From the NCBI RefSeq assembly GCF_013282805.1, contig NZ_CP054038.1:3348001-3412000 (forward strand): DNA of 64,000 nucleotides, in the 5' to 3' direction. The notes beneath the pieces were generated by a model. It was not told the DNA's origin. It did not search any database and worked only from the letters and a program-made list of their open reading frames with translations. The stretch is from Microbacterium hominis (GTDB lineage Bacteria > Actinomycetota > Actinomycetes > Actinomycetales > Microbacteriaceae). A program made the position numbers and the translations under genes. Position 1 is the stretch's first letter. Each line of letters starts with the position of its first letter. This document shows, one piece after another, positions 41,826 to 50,238 of this stretch.

Positions 41826-43604
41826 ATGACGCAGAAAGCGTTTACCGGGACGATCCGGATCGTGCAGAACCCCCGCCCCGCGCGCTCGGTGCTGCGCCTC
41901 TTGGCGCGCCGACCGGGCCGGATGACGGTCGCGATCCTCGCCTTCGCGTGCAAGGAGATCCCGCTGTGGTTCCTGCCGGTGGTGACCGCGCGCATCATCG
42001 ACATCGTCGCCAACGGCGGCGAGGTGTCCACGGTGCTCATCTGGTTCGCCATCGCCGCCGTGCTGCTGCTGCAGAACTACCCGATGCACATCGTCTACAC
42101 GCGCAACTTCATGACGGTGGTGCGCGACACCGGCGCGGACCTGCGCAACGCCCTCGCCGCACGCCTGCAGAGCCTGTCGATCGGCTACCACACGCGGGTG
42201 AGCTCCTCGATCGTGCAGACCAAGGTCGTGCGCGATGTCGAGAACATCGAACTCATGCTGCAGCAGGTCACGCACCCGCTGCTGTCGGCGACGATGGTGA
42301 TGATCGGCGCGATCTCGATGACGGCGATCGCCGTGCCGCAGTTCCTGCCCGTGTACGCGCTCGCCGTGCCGATCGCCCTCGGCATCCGGTACGGGCTGCG
42401 CAACCGCTCGCGCGAGCGCAACGAGGTGTTCCGCCGCGAGGTGGAGACGCTCTCGGCCCGCGTCGGCGAGATGGCCTCCCTCATCCCCGTCACCCGTGCG
42501 CACGGCCTCGAGCAGACGGCCGTCACGCGCGTGGCGACGGGCGCCGACGGCGTGCGGCGCGCGGGGCTGCACCTCGACATGCTCAACGGGCACGTGGCAT
42601 CCATCTCCTGGGTGGCGATGCAGCTGCTCGGAGTGGGCTGCCTGGTGCTCGCCGCGATCTTCTCGCTCACCGGCGTGCTGCCGATCACGCCCGGCGAGGT
42701 CGTGCTGCTCTCGACCTACTTCACGCTGCTGACCGGCGGGCTCACCCAGCTGCTCATGCTCATCCCCGTCGGCGCGCGCGGCCTGGAGTCCATGCGCTCG
42801 ATCTCGGAGGTGCTGCAGGAGCCCGACCTCGAGCAGAACGAGGGCAAGCGGGCGGTCGACGACGTGGGCGGCCACCTCGCGCTCGACCACGTCTCGCACC
42901 GCTACGACGGCGCGGACCGGGATGCCGTGCACGACGTCTCGCTCGACATCCGCCCGGGCGAGACCGTGGCGTTCGTGGGGTCGTCGGGGTCGGGCAAGTC
43001 GACCATGCTGAACCTCGTGCTCGGATTCGTGCGCCCCTCTTCCGGCCGGATCCTGCTCGACGGCGCCGATATGCAGGACCTCGACCTGCGCACGGTGCGC
43101 CGGTCGGTCTCGGTCGTGCCGCAGGAATCCGTGCTGTTCGAGGGGACGATCCGCGAGAACATCGCGTACGGCCTCGACGACGTATCGGACGAGCAGCTGC
43201 GGGCGGCGCTGCGCGACGCCAACGCCGCGGAGTTCGTCGACACGCTGCCGGGCGGATGGGACACCGTCGTCGGCGAGCGCGGCGCGCGCCTGTCCGGCGG
43301 CCAGCGCCAGCGCCTGGCGATCGCGCGGGCGCTCGTGCGGGATCCGCGGATCCTGCTGCTCGACGAGGCGACCTCGGCTCTCGACCCGGAGTCGGAGGAG
43401 CTCGTCAAAGACGCCCTCAACCGCCTCATGCGGGGCCGCACGACGCTCGTGGTCGCCCACCGGCTCTCGACGATCCGCGAGGCCGACCGCATCGTGGTGC
43501 TCGAGCACGGCCGGGTGGTCGAGGTCGGTCCCCACGATGCGCTCGTCGCCTCGGGCGGCCGCTACGCCCACCTGCATGCCACGCAGGCCGGCCTCGCCCG
43601 CTGA
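41826..43604 (+). CDS. ABC transporter, fused permease/ATPase (exporter type)
   Basis: A 592-residue half-transporter of the MsbA/multidrug type. Six membrane helices lie in the first 310 residues, followed by an ATPase domain with Walker A GSSGSGKST (about 386-394), signature LSGGQRQRLAIARAL (about 488), Walker B ILLLDEATSALD (about 509) and the switch histidine in VVAHRLSTI. It would act as a homodimer exporting a lipid, drug or small molecule. Its place inside a pectin-degradation region, divergent from an acetylesterase, is unusual and the cargo is unknown. The leaderless ATG at 41826 begins MTQKAFTG. It cannot serve the importers here because its ATPase is fused. Confidence 0.9.
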   Translation: MTQKAFTGTIRIVQNPRPARSVLRLLARRPGRMTVAILAFACKEIPLWFLPVVTARIIDIVANGGEVSTVLIWFAIAAVLLLQNYPMHIVYTRNFMTVVRDTGADLRNALAARLQSLSIGYHTRVSSSIVQTKVVRDVENIELMLQQVTHPLLSATMVMIGAISMTAIAVPQFLPVYALAVPIALGIRYGLRNRSRERNEVFRREVETLSARVGEMASLIPVTRAHGLEQTAVTRVATGADGVRRAGLHLDMLNGHVASISWVAMQLLGVGCLVLAAIFSLTGVLPITPGEVVLLSTYFTLLTGGLTQLLMLIPVGARGLESMRSISEVLQEPDLEQNEGKRAVDDVGGHLALDHVSHRYDGADRDAVHDVSLDIRPGETVAFVGSSGSGKSTMLNLVLGFVRPSSGRILLDGADMQDLDLRTVRRSVSVVPQESVLFEGTIRENIAYGLDDVSDEQLRAALRDANAAEFVDTLPGGWDTVVGERGARLSGGQRQRLAIARALVRDPRILLLDEATSALDPESEELVKDALNRLMRGRTTLVVAHRLSTIREADRIVVLEHGRVVEVGPHDALVASGGRYAHLHATQAGLAR

Positions 43605-43624
43605 ACCGGCGCGCACGGGCGGGA

Positions 43625-43648
43625 TAGCGCTTTCCTGCGAAACGTTTT
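43625..43648. promoter_or_regulatory. Composite operator (TAGCGCTTTCC + GAAACGTTTT)
   Basis: TAGCGCTTTCC (43625-43635) and GAAACGTTTT (43639-43648) lie 3 bp apart in the 98-bp gap before the oxidoreductase gene. Both motifs recur at 39690-39711 and 53634-53676. This indicates a separate regulated promoter rather than read-through from the exporter gene. Confidence 0.55.
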
Positions 43649-43702
43649 AGGGTGGGATGGATGCCGCGGGGTGCGGCATCCACCCGTCGAAGGAGACCAC
43701 CT

Positions 43703-44785
43703 GTGACCGACTCCCTCCGCTGCGTGATCGTGGGCACCGGTGCGATCGCCCACGCCCACGCCGACGCGATCGAGGCCTACCCGGCCGCCGAGCTGGTGGC
43801 GGTCACCGACCTCTCACGGGCGTCGGCCGAGGCCTTCGCCGAGCGCCACGGCGTGGCCGCGGTCTACGACGACCTCGACACCCTCCTGGCCGAGGTGAAG
43901 CCCGACGTCGTGCACGTGTGCACTCCCCCCGTTGCGCACACCGCCCAGACGCTCGCCGCCTTCGCCGCGGGTGCCCACGTGGTGGTCGAGAAGCCCCCGG
44001 CACCGAGCCTCGAGGAGCTCGACCAGATGCGCGCGGCCGCCGCCGCGGCAGGGCGCGAGCTCGCTGTCGTGTTCCAGCAGCGGACCGGCACCGCCGCCGC
44101 CCACGTCAAGCGCCTCCTCGACGCCGGCGCCTTCGGCCGGCCTCTGATGGCCCAGTGCCAGACGCTCTGGTTCCGGGGCGCCGACTACTTCGCCGTACCG
44201 TGGCGCGGCAAGTGGGAGACCGAGGGCGGCGGCCCCACCCTCGGTCACGCGATCCACCAGATCGACCTGCTCGCCTACCTCCTCGGCGAGTGGGAGAGCG
44301 TGCAGGGACAGCTCTGGCGCCTCGACCGCGAGACCGGCACCGAAGACGCCTCGACGGCGACCGTGACGTTCGCGAACGGCGCCGTCGCCGCGGTGACGAC
44401 CAGCGCGGTCTCGCCGCGCGAGGTGAGCTCCATCCGCATCGACACGCAGAAGGCCACGATCACCGTCGACCACCTCTACGGGCACGCGCACGAGCACTGG
44501 AAGATCACCCCCGCACCGGGCTTCGAAGCCGAGGCCGAGGCCTGGCAGCTGCCGGAGAGCGAGGAGGCGAGCGGCCACAACCCGCTCATCCGTGCGGTCT
44601 TCGATGCGCTGCGGGCGGGGGCCCCGCTGCCTCCGACTGCGGCCGACCCGGCGCGCTCGTTCGAGATCGTCGCGGCGATCTACGCCTCGGCAGCCGACGG
44701 CGCCGCGGTGACGCCGGAGCGCCTGGCGCAGCATCCGACGCACCGCCGCGGGTTCGCGAGCCCCGTCACCGACCGACGCGCCTGA
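43703..44785 (+). CDS. Gfo/Idh/MocA-family oxidoreductase
   Basis: A 360-residue NAD(P)-dependent sugar or cyclitol dehydrogenase. The Rossmann motif VIVGTGAIAHAHADAIEAYP is at the N-terminus, VEKPPAPSLEELDQM contains the conserved EKP, and GGGPTLGHAIHQIDLLAYLLGE carries the GxxxDxxxH-like catalytic region. The GTG at 43703 has AAGGAG 7 nt upstream. It is the first of a two-gene operon with the GH43-like protein, behind a composite operator. It may oxidise a sugar released from pectin, but the substrate is not evident. Confidence 0.9.
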   Translation: MTDSLRCVIVGTGAIAHAHADAIEAYPAAELVAVTDLSRASAEAFAERHGVAAVYDDLDTLLAEVKPDVVHVCTPPVAHTAQTLAAFAAGAHVVVEKPPAPSLEELDQMRAAAAAAGRELAVVFQQRTGTAAAHVKRLLDAGAFGRPLMAQCQTLWFRGADYFAVPWRGKWETEGGGPTLGHAIHQIDLLAYLLGEWESVQGQLWRLDRETGTEDASTATVTFANGAVAAVTTSAVSPREVSSIRIDTQKATITVDHLYGHAHEHWKITPAPGFEAEAEAWQLPESEEASGHNPLIRAVFDALRAGAPLPPTAADPARSFEIVAAIYASAADGAAVTPERLAQHPTHRRGFASPVTDRRA

Positions 44786-44789
44786 TCCC

Positions 44790-45794
44790 ATGACGGCCGC
44801 CGACCGCGACACGGACGCCATCGACCCCGATGCGCCCGCCATCGACCCCGATGCCTCCGCCCCGGGCGAGATCTACCGGGACCCGGTCTACGACGGCGCC
44901 ACCGACCCGCGCGTGGTGCGCGACGCGGGGAGCGGATGGTGGATGTTCTACACGCAGCGCCGGGCGACGCATCCCGAACCCGGTCCCGGGGTCGCGTGGG
45001 TGCACGGGTCGCGGGTGGGCGTCGCCCGCAGCGACGACGGGCTGCGCTGGACCTATGCCGGAACCCTCGAGCCCGAGGCCGCCCGCCTCGTGCTGCGGTC
45101 CGGCGAACCGCCGACGGCGGTGGATGCCACGCACTGGGCCCCGGAGATCGTCCACGACGGTGCGCGGTGGCGCATGTACCTCACCGAGATCGCGGGCATC
45201 CCGTCGCAGTGGGCGGGGCATCCGCGGCACATCGTGGAGTACGTGTCCGACGATCTCGCGACGTGGACGCGGCGCGGCAAACTCGACCTCGACAGCGACC
45301 GCGTGATCGACGCGGCCGTCGAGCGCTGCCCCGACGGGCTGTGGCGCCTCTGGTACAAGGACGAGGCGGCCGATTCGGTGACCAAGGTCGCGGTCTCGCC
45401 GGACCTCTCGTCGTGGCGGGCCGACGGCACCGCGATCGGCGGGCGTCCCCACGAGGGCCCGACCGCGTTCCCCCTCGACGGCTCGTGGTTCCTGATCGTC
45501 GACGAGTGGCGCGGCATGGCGGTGTATCGCTCCGACGACGCGATCTCGTGGGAGCGGCAGGGCGGGGCGGATGCCGTGGTCCTCGGCGAATCCGGACCGC
45601 CCGCGCGCGGCATCCAGATCGGCCGGCACGGCGCCGTGACCCTCGTCGGCGACGAGGCGCTGCTCTACTACTTCACGCATCCGTGGTGGGACGGCAGCGA
45701 ACTCGAGGACGCCGCCGACCTGGCGCACCGCCGCAGCGCCGTGCACGTCGCGCGGCTCCGCGTGGAGGACGGCGAGCTCGTCGCCGAGCGCTGA
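44790..45794 (+). CDS. GH43-like five-bladed beta-propeller protein
   Basis: A 334-residue cytosolic protein with repeated propeller blades (DPVYDGATDPRVVRDAGSGWWMFYTQR, THWAPEIVHDGARWRMYLTE, VIDAAVERCPDGLWRLWYKDE, EGPTAFPLDGSWFLIVDEW). This matches the GH43/GH32/GH117-like superfamily. Acidic residues in DPRV, WAPE and EGPT occupy the positions of the catalytic Asp and Glu residues, so glycosidase activity is plausible. The exact family and substrate are not determined. It starts 4 nt after the oxidoreductase stop without its own ribosome-binding site, so it is translationally coupled. Confidence 0.75.
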   Translation: MTAADRDTDAIDPDAPAIDPDASAPGEIYRDPVYDGATDPRVVRDAGSGWWMFYTQRRATHPEPGPGVAWVHGSRVGVARSDDGLRWTYAGTLEPEAARLVLRSGEPPTAVDATHWAPEIVHDGARWRMYLTEIAGIPSQWAGHPRHIVEYVSDDLATWTRRGKLDLDSDRVIDAAVERCPDGLWRLWYKDEAADSVTKVAVSPDLSSWRADGTAIGGRPHEGPTAFPLDGSWFLIVDEWRGMAVYRSDDAISWERQGGADAVVLGESGPPARGIQIGRHGAVTLVGDEALLYYFTHPWWDGSELEDAADLAHRRSAVHVARLRVEDGELVAER

Positions 45795-45810
45795 GCGCGG
45801 AGCGCTCGCG

Positions 45811-45828
45811 GCGCGCAGCGCTGCGCGC
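45811..45828. terminator. Perfect GC palindrome after the GH43-like gene
   Basis: GCGCGCAGCGCTGCGCGC is an exact 18-bp palindrome 17 bp after the stop codon. It could fold as a terminator stem but has no T-tract. Confidence 0.35.
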
Positions 45829-45866
45829 GCGGCGCGCGGGGCGCGGCATCCACTGCTGTTCCCCAC

Positions 45867-45950
45867 TTGCTGAGATCAGGTGATCCGCCGAAGACAGGCC
45901 GATCGGGAGCGCCTGCGGCCTGTTCTCGGCAGAACACCTGATCTCAGCAA
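45867..45950. repeat. 84-bp hairpin element, copy E
   Basis: Arms of 34 bp (TTGCTGAGATCAGGTGATCC... and ...GAACACCTGATCTCAGCAA) pair at about 30 positions around a 16-bp centre different from copies A-D. Changes such as TTGCTGAG with CTCAGCAA are compensatory relative to copy C. Confidence 0.88.
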
Positions 45951-45980
45951 CAATGGGCGGGCGACGCATCCACTCCCCGT

Positions 45981-46064
45981 TTGCGGAGAACCGGTGATCT
46001 GCCGGAGACAGGCCTTATGCAGCAACATGCGGCCTGCCGTCGGCAGAACACCTTTTCTCGGCGA
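45981..46064. repeat. 84-bp hairpin element, copy F
   Basis: Same 34-16-34 layout, the most diverged of the six, with its own centre (TTATGCAGCAACATGC). It lies 114 bp after copy E, between the convergent GH43-like and PL26-like genes. The gap 45795-46085 holds only these elements and the palindrome. Confidence 0.85.
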
Positions 46065-46085
46065 CGGTGTCTGAGCACCGACTCG

Positions 46086-48719
46086 TCACTCGGGCAGACG
46101 GTGGCCGATCAGCGCGAGATTCTGGATCGCGGCGAGACCGTACTGTGCGACGTCGTTTGTGCCCACGCTCGGCGCCTCATCGACGGGGTTCAGAACCGCG
46201 GCGCCGTCGATCCGCTTCAGCACGAAGTCGCTGCGGTGAACGAGCCACTCGCCGATGCCCTCGAAGGCCTCCCACGCCGAGTCTGCAAGCGCATCGTCGC
46301 CGGTCGCCGCCGCCGCGTATGCGGTGAGACGGCTGTGGGCCTGCTCGAGATGGATGCCGCTCAGCTGCTCGCCCACGGCGGCGATCTGCTCCTCCGGTGA
46401 GGCCAGATACAGGCGGCAGTAATCGATCCAGGCCCCCCGGAACCCGGGGACATCGACCAGCGAGATCAGCTCGCTCGCGACCTCCACGAGGCCGAAGACG
46501 GCGCTCAGATGCGACACCGCGACGCGATCGCGGGTCGTCTCGAACCGGCCCGCGTCGATGTCGTACAGCGCCTCCCCCGTGAGGAACCCGCGCGGCAGTG
46601 CGCCGATGTCCGCCATCGTCCCCAGGAGACGGTCGCGCGACCGCTCGTTGCCCGTGCGCTCCCAGTCCGCGAGCCACGTCGCGGCCAGAGCGCCCCAATC
46701 GGTGCCCAAGCCCACCGCCAGGGCGCCACGATCCGGACGGTAGGTGGCGGCATCCGGGCGCACCTTGCGCGTCGGGTCGGTATCGAGGAATCGGGCGTCG
46801 CTGTCACGCAGCTCCGTCAGCAGGTCGCCGACCCGCTCGTCGGCGGTGAGGTAGTGGAAGAAGCGACGGTATATCGGGCTGGAGATGCGGAGCTGCTTGG
46901 CACTGCATCCCCAGTGCTGCACGTTGTGCCGAGATCCGAGGCCCTGCCAGCGACCGAGGTGATAGACATCGACCTCGCCGGTATGACGGGTCATCGCCTC
47001 GGCGAGACGGAAGACGTCTGCTCGACCGGTGCGCAGGTACGAGTACCACAGCCACAGGTCGGGCGAGAGCTCGCTGTTGTCCCAGGCGTAGCCGCCGACG
47101 TCGTAACGCCAGACATGTCGGTCCGGATCGTACGCGTGCATGACATCGCCGTAGTTCCAGAACCCGTACCAGCGGCGCTGATCGATCTGCCGCAGGTAGA
47201 AGTCGAGCAGGAAGTCGAGGCTGTCCTCGATCTCCGCCCGGGCCGCCGTGGAACGGTCCACCGGAGCCCAATCGCCGAACACGCCCACCGAAGCGAGGTG
47301 TCCGGGCGTCGGCTGGAGGAGCGGCGGCTGCTGCAGCGCCGACACCGCCTCGGCGGCGCGCTCGATGGTGGGCGTCGCGTCGTACGCGAACAGAGTCAGC
47401 TCGTGCGTCCGGGCGACACCATGGGCGTCGCCGAAACCGGGCTCATAGTCCTCGTAGGTGATCTCGAGCGCTTCGAGCTGCGTCGCGAAGTCCTCCTGGC
47501 CAAGGCCGTCGTGGTAGAAACGCATGTCCATCGGTCGCGCCTCGGGCGCATACAGCCACGCCGTGAGCTCCGCCCTCTCTCCCGTCAAGCCCCTCAGGTC
47601 GAGCTGGCCGGGGTGGGACTGCCAGAACGACCGGATGCCGACACCCAGGCCACCGCTCGGGTCGCTGACCGCGACGTACCCCTCCGCGCGTGTGCCGGCC
47701 CCCGCATCGATCCAGGCGTGCCCGGCCTTCGTCCGCTTGCGGATGGCGAAGCCGTCGGCGCTCAGCTGGGTGAGCGTGAGGTCGGCCCAGGACGGGATGA
47801 GCTCCAACCGGTTCGAGACCTCGGGATTCCATGACTCCGTCGCCGGTGTACGCCGCCCGGCGATCTGGGCGGCGCGCACATCTGCGCCGGGGTCGCGGCG
47901 CAGGCCGGTCACGCCGCGCACCGACTCCGAGAAGAATCCCCCCTCTGCCCCGGCGAGTCTCACGTGGCGGTCGTGCAGCGGTTCTCTGAGCGGAACCGCA
48001 GCACGCAGGCCCAATCCTGCGAGGAAGTCATGCTCGGCGTCGCCGTCCCAGATCACGCTGTGCACGAGGCGCAGCTGCGCAGAGCCCGTAACCACGACGA
48101 CGCGCAGGGTGAACGGCAGCCACTCCCGGTCTCCGTCCTGAGCGCGATGGATGCCCTCGATGCGCACGACCGCGCGCACGGGGCCGCGCTGCTCGACCTC
48201 GACGGCTGTGGTGCGCGAGGCGAAGCGCACACGGGGCGCCGCCCCGCCGTCCTCCGGGATTTCGTGCTGCAGCAGACTCACCATGCGCACGTCCTCGGCG
48301 ACCGCCCGGCCGCCTCTATCGATGGAGCGCAGGAGCATGTCGGAACCCACGGCGCCGAACTCGACCTCGACCAGGCCGTTGGAGACCACGACGCTGCCGC
48401 CCCGGTGCTCGACGGTGACGGGCGCCTCCGGCTGCACAGACGCGCCCACGGCATCCGCGATCACGACCTCGTACTCGCGCGGCTCGTCCAGCGCTCCCAC
48501 GGCGGTGCCGGCCCACTTCACCGAACCGTCGGGCCAGGTCGCGAGCGTCCAGAACTGCGCGGGCACCTCGGCCCCCGCGACCTCACGCAGTCGCAGCGAT
48601 GCCGGGTCGGCGACCGTTCCGCGCGTGAGGGGCACTCCCCAGGTGGCGCCTGCGGCCAGGGAGGCCGGCACCGCATCGTCGAGCCAGCGGAGCGGGATGG
48701 TGGTCTCGGACCGGGTCAC
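46086..48719 (-). CDS. Exo-rhamnogalacturonan lyase family protein (PL26 / PcRGLX-YetA-like)
   Basis: An 877-residue cytosolic protein of the PcRGLX/YetA family. The N-terminal domain reads IPLRWLDDAVPASLAAGATWGVPLTRGTV and WPDGSVKWAGTAV. A central beta-domain follows (LVEVEFGAVGSDML, HSVIWDGDAEHDFLAGLG), then an alpha-toroid-like domain with RWYGFWNYGDVMHAYDPDRHVWRYDVGGYAWDN and NVQHWGCSAKQLR. The fungal PcRGLX founder cleaves rhamnogalacturonan chains from the end, and Bacillus yetA lies in the yes/lpl cluster. The GTG at 48717-48719 overlaps the DUF1961 stop (GTGA). It is the last gene of a six-gene operon. It would depolymerise imported rhamnogalacturonan oligomers. Confidence 0.85.
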   Translation of the reverse strand: MTRSETTIPLRWLDDAVPASLAAGATWGVPLTRGTVADPASLRLREVAGAEVPAQFWTLATWPDGSVKWAGTAVGALDEPREYEVVIADAVGASVQPEAPVTVEHRGGSVVVSNGLVEVEFGAVGSDMLLRSIDRGGRAVAEDVRMVSLLQHEIPEDGGAAPRVRFASRTTAVEVEQRGPVRAVVRIEGIHRAQDGDREWLPFTLRVVVVTGSAQLRLVHSVIWDGDAEHDFLAGLGLRAAVPLREPLHDRHVRLAGAEGGFFSESVRGVTGLRRDPGADVRAAQIAGRRTPATESWNPEVSNRLELIPSWADLTLTQLSADGFAIRKRTKAGHAWIDAGAGTRAEGYVAVSDPSGGLGVGIRSFWQSHPGQLDLRGLTGERAELTAWLYAPEARPMDMRFYHDGLGQEDFATQLEALEITYEDYEPGFGDAHGVARTHELTLFAYDATPTIERAAEAVSALQQPPLLQPTPGHLASVGVFGDWAPVDRSTAARAEIEDSLDFLLDFYLRQIDQRRWYGFWNYGDVMHAYDPDRHVWRYDVGGYAWDNSELSPDLWLWYSYLRTGRADVFRLAEAMTRHTGEVDVYHLGRWQGLGSRHNVQHWGCSAKQLRISSPIYRRFFHYLTADERVGDLLTELRDSDARFLDTDPTRKVRPDAATYRPDRGALAVGLGTDWGALAATWLADWERTGNERSRDRLLGTMADIGALPRGFLTGEALYDIDAGRFETTRDRVAVSHLSAVFGLVEVASELISLVDVPGFRGAWIDYCRLYLASPEEQIAAVGEQLSGIHLEQAHSRLTAYAAAATGDDALADSAWEAFEGIGEWLVHRSDFVLKRIDGAAVLNPVDEAPSVGTNDVAQYGLAAIQNLALIGHRLPE

Positions 48720-49360
48720 AGCGCGTGAACCTCCAGGTTTCGATAGCGGGCGACGAGAGGCGACATCTGGCGGAATCCGATGCGGCCGTCGCGGATGCGA
48801 GGACCGGTGGATTGGTCGTCGCTCCAGGAGAAGAGCGGAAGTCCGTCGATCGCGAACGCGACGTGCGCGCCGTCCTTTACGACCTCGATGCGGTAGAACG
48901 CGTCGCGGGCGTCGGCGACGGGCGGCAACGGGTCCGCACCCTGCGCAACCAGGTGGAAGCCCGGCGACTTGCGCAGGTTGCACGTGTGGAACGCGCGTTC
49001 GTCTTCCCACCGACGGCGGAAGTACGACACGTGCAGGGTGCGGATGTCGCCAGAGTGGTACTGGGGATACGCGCCCGTGCGCGCGGCGAGACCGTCATCG
49101 AAGATCCCGCCGCCGCCATCGGCGGCGGCCCCGAAGAACAGCATGGCGAGCCCGGGCTCACCACGGGGCGAGAACTCCCACGTCACCCGGATGCGATCAC
49201 CGAAGACCTCGGGGCACCAGAGCGTCCAGTGGTCGTCGAAGCCGCCGCCGCTGGAGAGCTCCAGTCCATCGCCGCCGGGCCCGGCGGACAGCGGCCCCTC
49301 AGCGACCCAATCGGCGATGTCGTCGGGTTCCGCGAGCGGGTTCGCGTACAGCAGGCTCAT
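48716..49360 (-). CDS. DUF1961 family protein (YesU-like)
   Basis: A 214-residue jelly-roll protein without signal peptide, with WTLWCPEVFGDRIRVTWEFSPRGEPGLAMLFFGA, YPQYHSGDIRTLHVSYFRR and the C-terminal RIGFRQMSPLVARYRNLEVHAL, typical of DUF1961. Bacillus YesU belongs to this family and sits in the rhamnogalacturonan operon. A concanavalin-like fold suggests carbohydrate binding or cleavage, but no activity is established. The ATG at 49358-49360 overlaps the permease stop (ATGA), and its own stop overlaps the PL26-like start. Confidence 0.82.
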   Translation of the reverse strand: MSLLYANPLAEPDDIADWVAEGPLSAGPGGDGLELSSGGGFDDHWTLWCPEVFGDRIRVTWEFSPRGEPGLAMLFFGAAADGGGGIFDDGLAARTGAYPQYHSGDIRTLHVSYFRRRWEDERAFHTCNLRKSPGFHLVAQGADPLPPVADARDAFYRIEVVKDGAHVAFAIDGLPLFSWSDDQSTGPRIRDGRIGFRQMSPLVARYRNLEVHAL

Positions 49361-50238
49361 CCCTTCACCGAGCCGATCAGCATGCCCTTGGCGAAGTGCT
49401 TCTGCAGGAACGGGTAGAACAGGACGATCGGGAGCGTGGCCACGATGATCACGGCGAACTTGATCCCCTGGGCCGGCGGCAGCTGCGACGGATCGGCTTC
49501 GACGATGGAGAGATCCGTCGCGACGGTGACCTGGCGCAGGAACATCTGCAGCGTCCACATCGAGTTGTCGTTCAGGTAGAGCAGCGGCGACATGAAGTCG
49601 TTCCAGATGCCGACGGCATAGAACAGGGCGAAGGTCGCCAGCACGGGCTTGGACAGCGGGAGGACGACGCTCCAGAGCGTCTGCAACTCGTTGGCGCCGT
49701 CGATCTTCGCCGACTCCTCCAGCTCGTTCGGGAGCTGCTGGAAGAAGTTCTTGATGATGATCAGGCTGAAGGGGTTGATGGCCATGGGCAAGATCAACGC
49801 CCAGTAGTTGTTGAGCAACCCGAGATCCTTCACCACGAGGAAGGTCGGGATCATGCCGCCCGAGAACACCATCGTGAAGACCACCAGAGAGAGGATCAAC
49901 CGCCCACCGGGCAGGTTCGCCTTACTGAGCGGGTAGGCCATCGTGGCAGTCAGCATCAGCTGCACGAGGGTTCCGACCGCGGTCACGGCGATCGTCGTGA
50001 TCAGCGCCCGCACGAACGCGGGGCTGGTGAAGATCGCCTCATACGCCCTCAGCGAGAACGTCTCCGGCCAGAGGAAGAAAGATCGGGTCGCGAGCTCGGC
50101 TTCGGTCGCGAACGATCCCGCGAGCACGAAGACGAACGGCACCAGGGCGATGATCCCGATGGCGATCATCAGGACGACGTTGAAGACGTCGAAGACGCGC
50201 CCCGCAGGGGTGTTGAAGCGGTACTTCTCGCGTGCCAT
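49357..50238 (-). CDS. ABC transporter permease, LplC type
   Basis: A 293-residue permease of the LplC/YtcP group used by importers of large oligosaccharides. Features are the N-terminal REKYRFNTPAGRVFDVFN, the typical SKANLPGG and IPTFLVVKDLGLLNNYWALILPMAINPFSLIIIKNFFQQLP, and the EAA loop ESAKIDGANELQTLWSVVLP. Six helices are predicted. Its ATG overlaps the LplB-type stop by one base (TGATG). Confidence 0.93.
   Translation of the reverse strand: MAREKYRFNTPAGRVFDVFNVVLMIAIGIIALVPFVFVLAGSFATEAELATRSFFLWPETFSLRAYEAIFTSPAFVRALITTIAVTAVGTLVQLMLTATMAYPLSKANLPGGRLILSLVVFTMVFSGGMIPTFLVVKDLGLLNNYWALILPMAINPFSLIIIKNFFQQLPNELEESAKIDGANELQTLWSVVLPLSKPVLATFALFYAVGIWNDFMSPLLYLNDNSMWTLQMFLRQVTVATDLSIVEADPSQLPPAQGIKFAVIIVATLPIVLFYPFLQKHFAKGMLIGSVKG

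Noticed and set aside
45811..45828. Palindrome considered as a LacI operator because of AGCGCT
   Set aside because: It follows a gene end and is a long GC-only palindrome without TTTCC. A terminator-like or repeat role is more likely.
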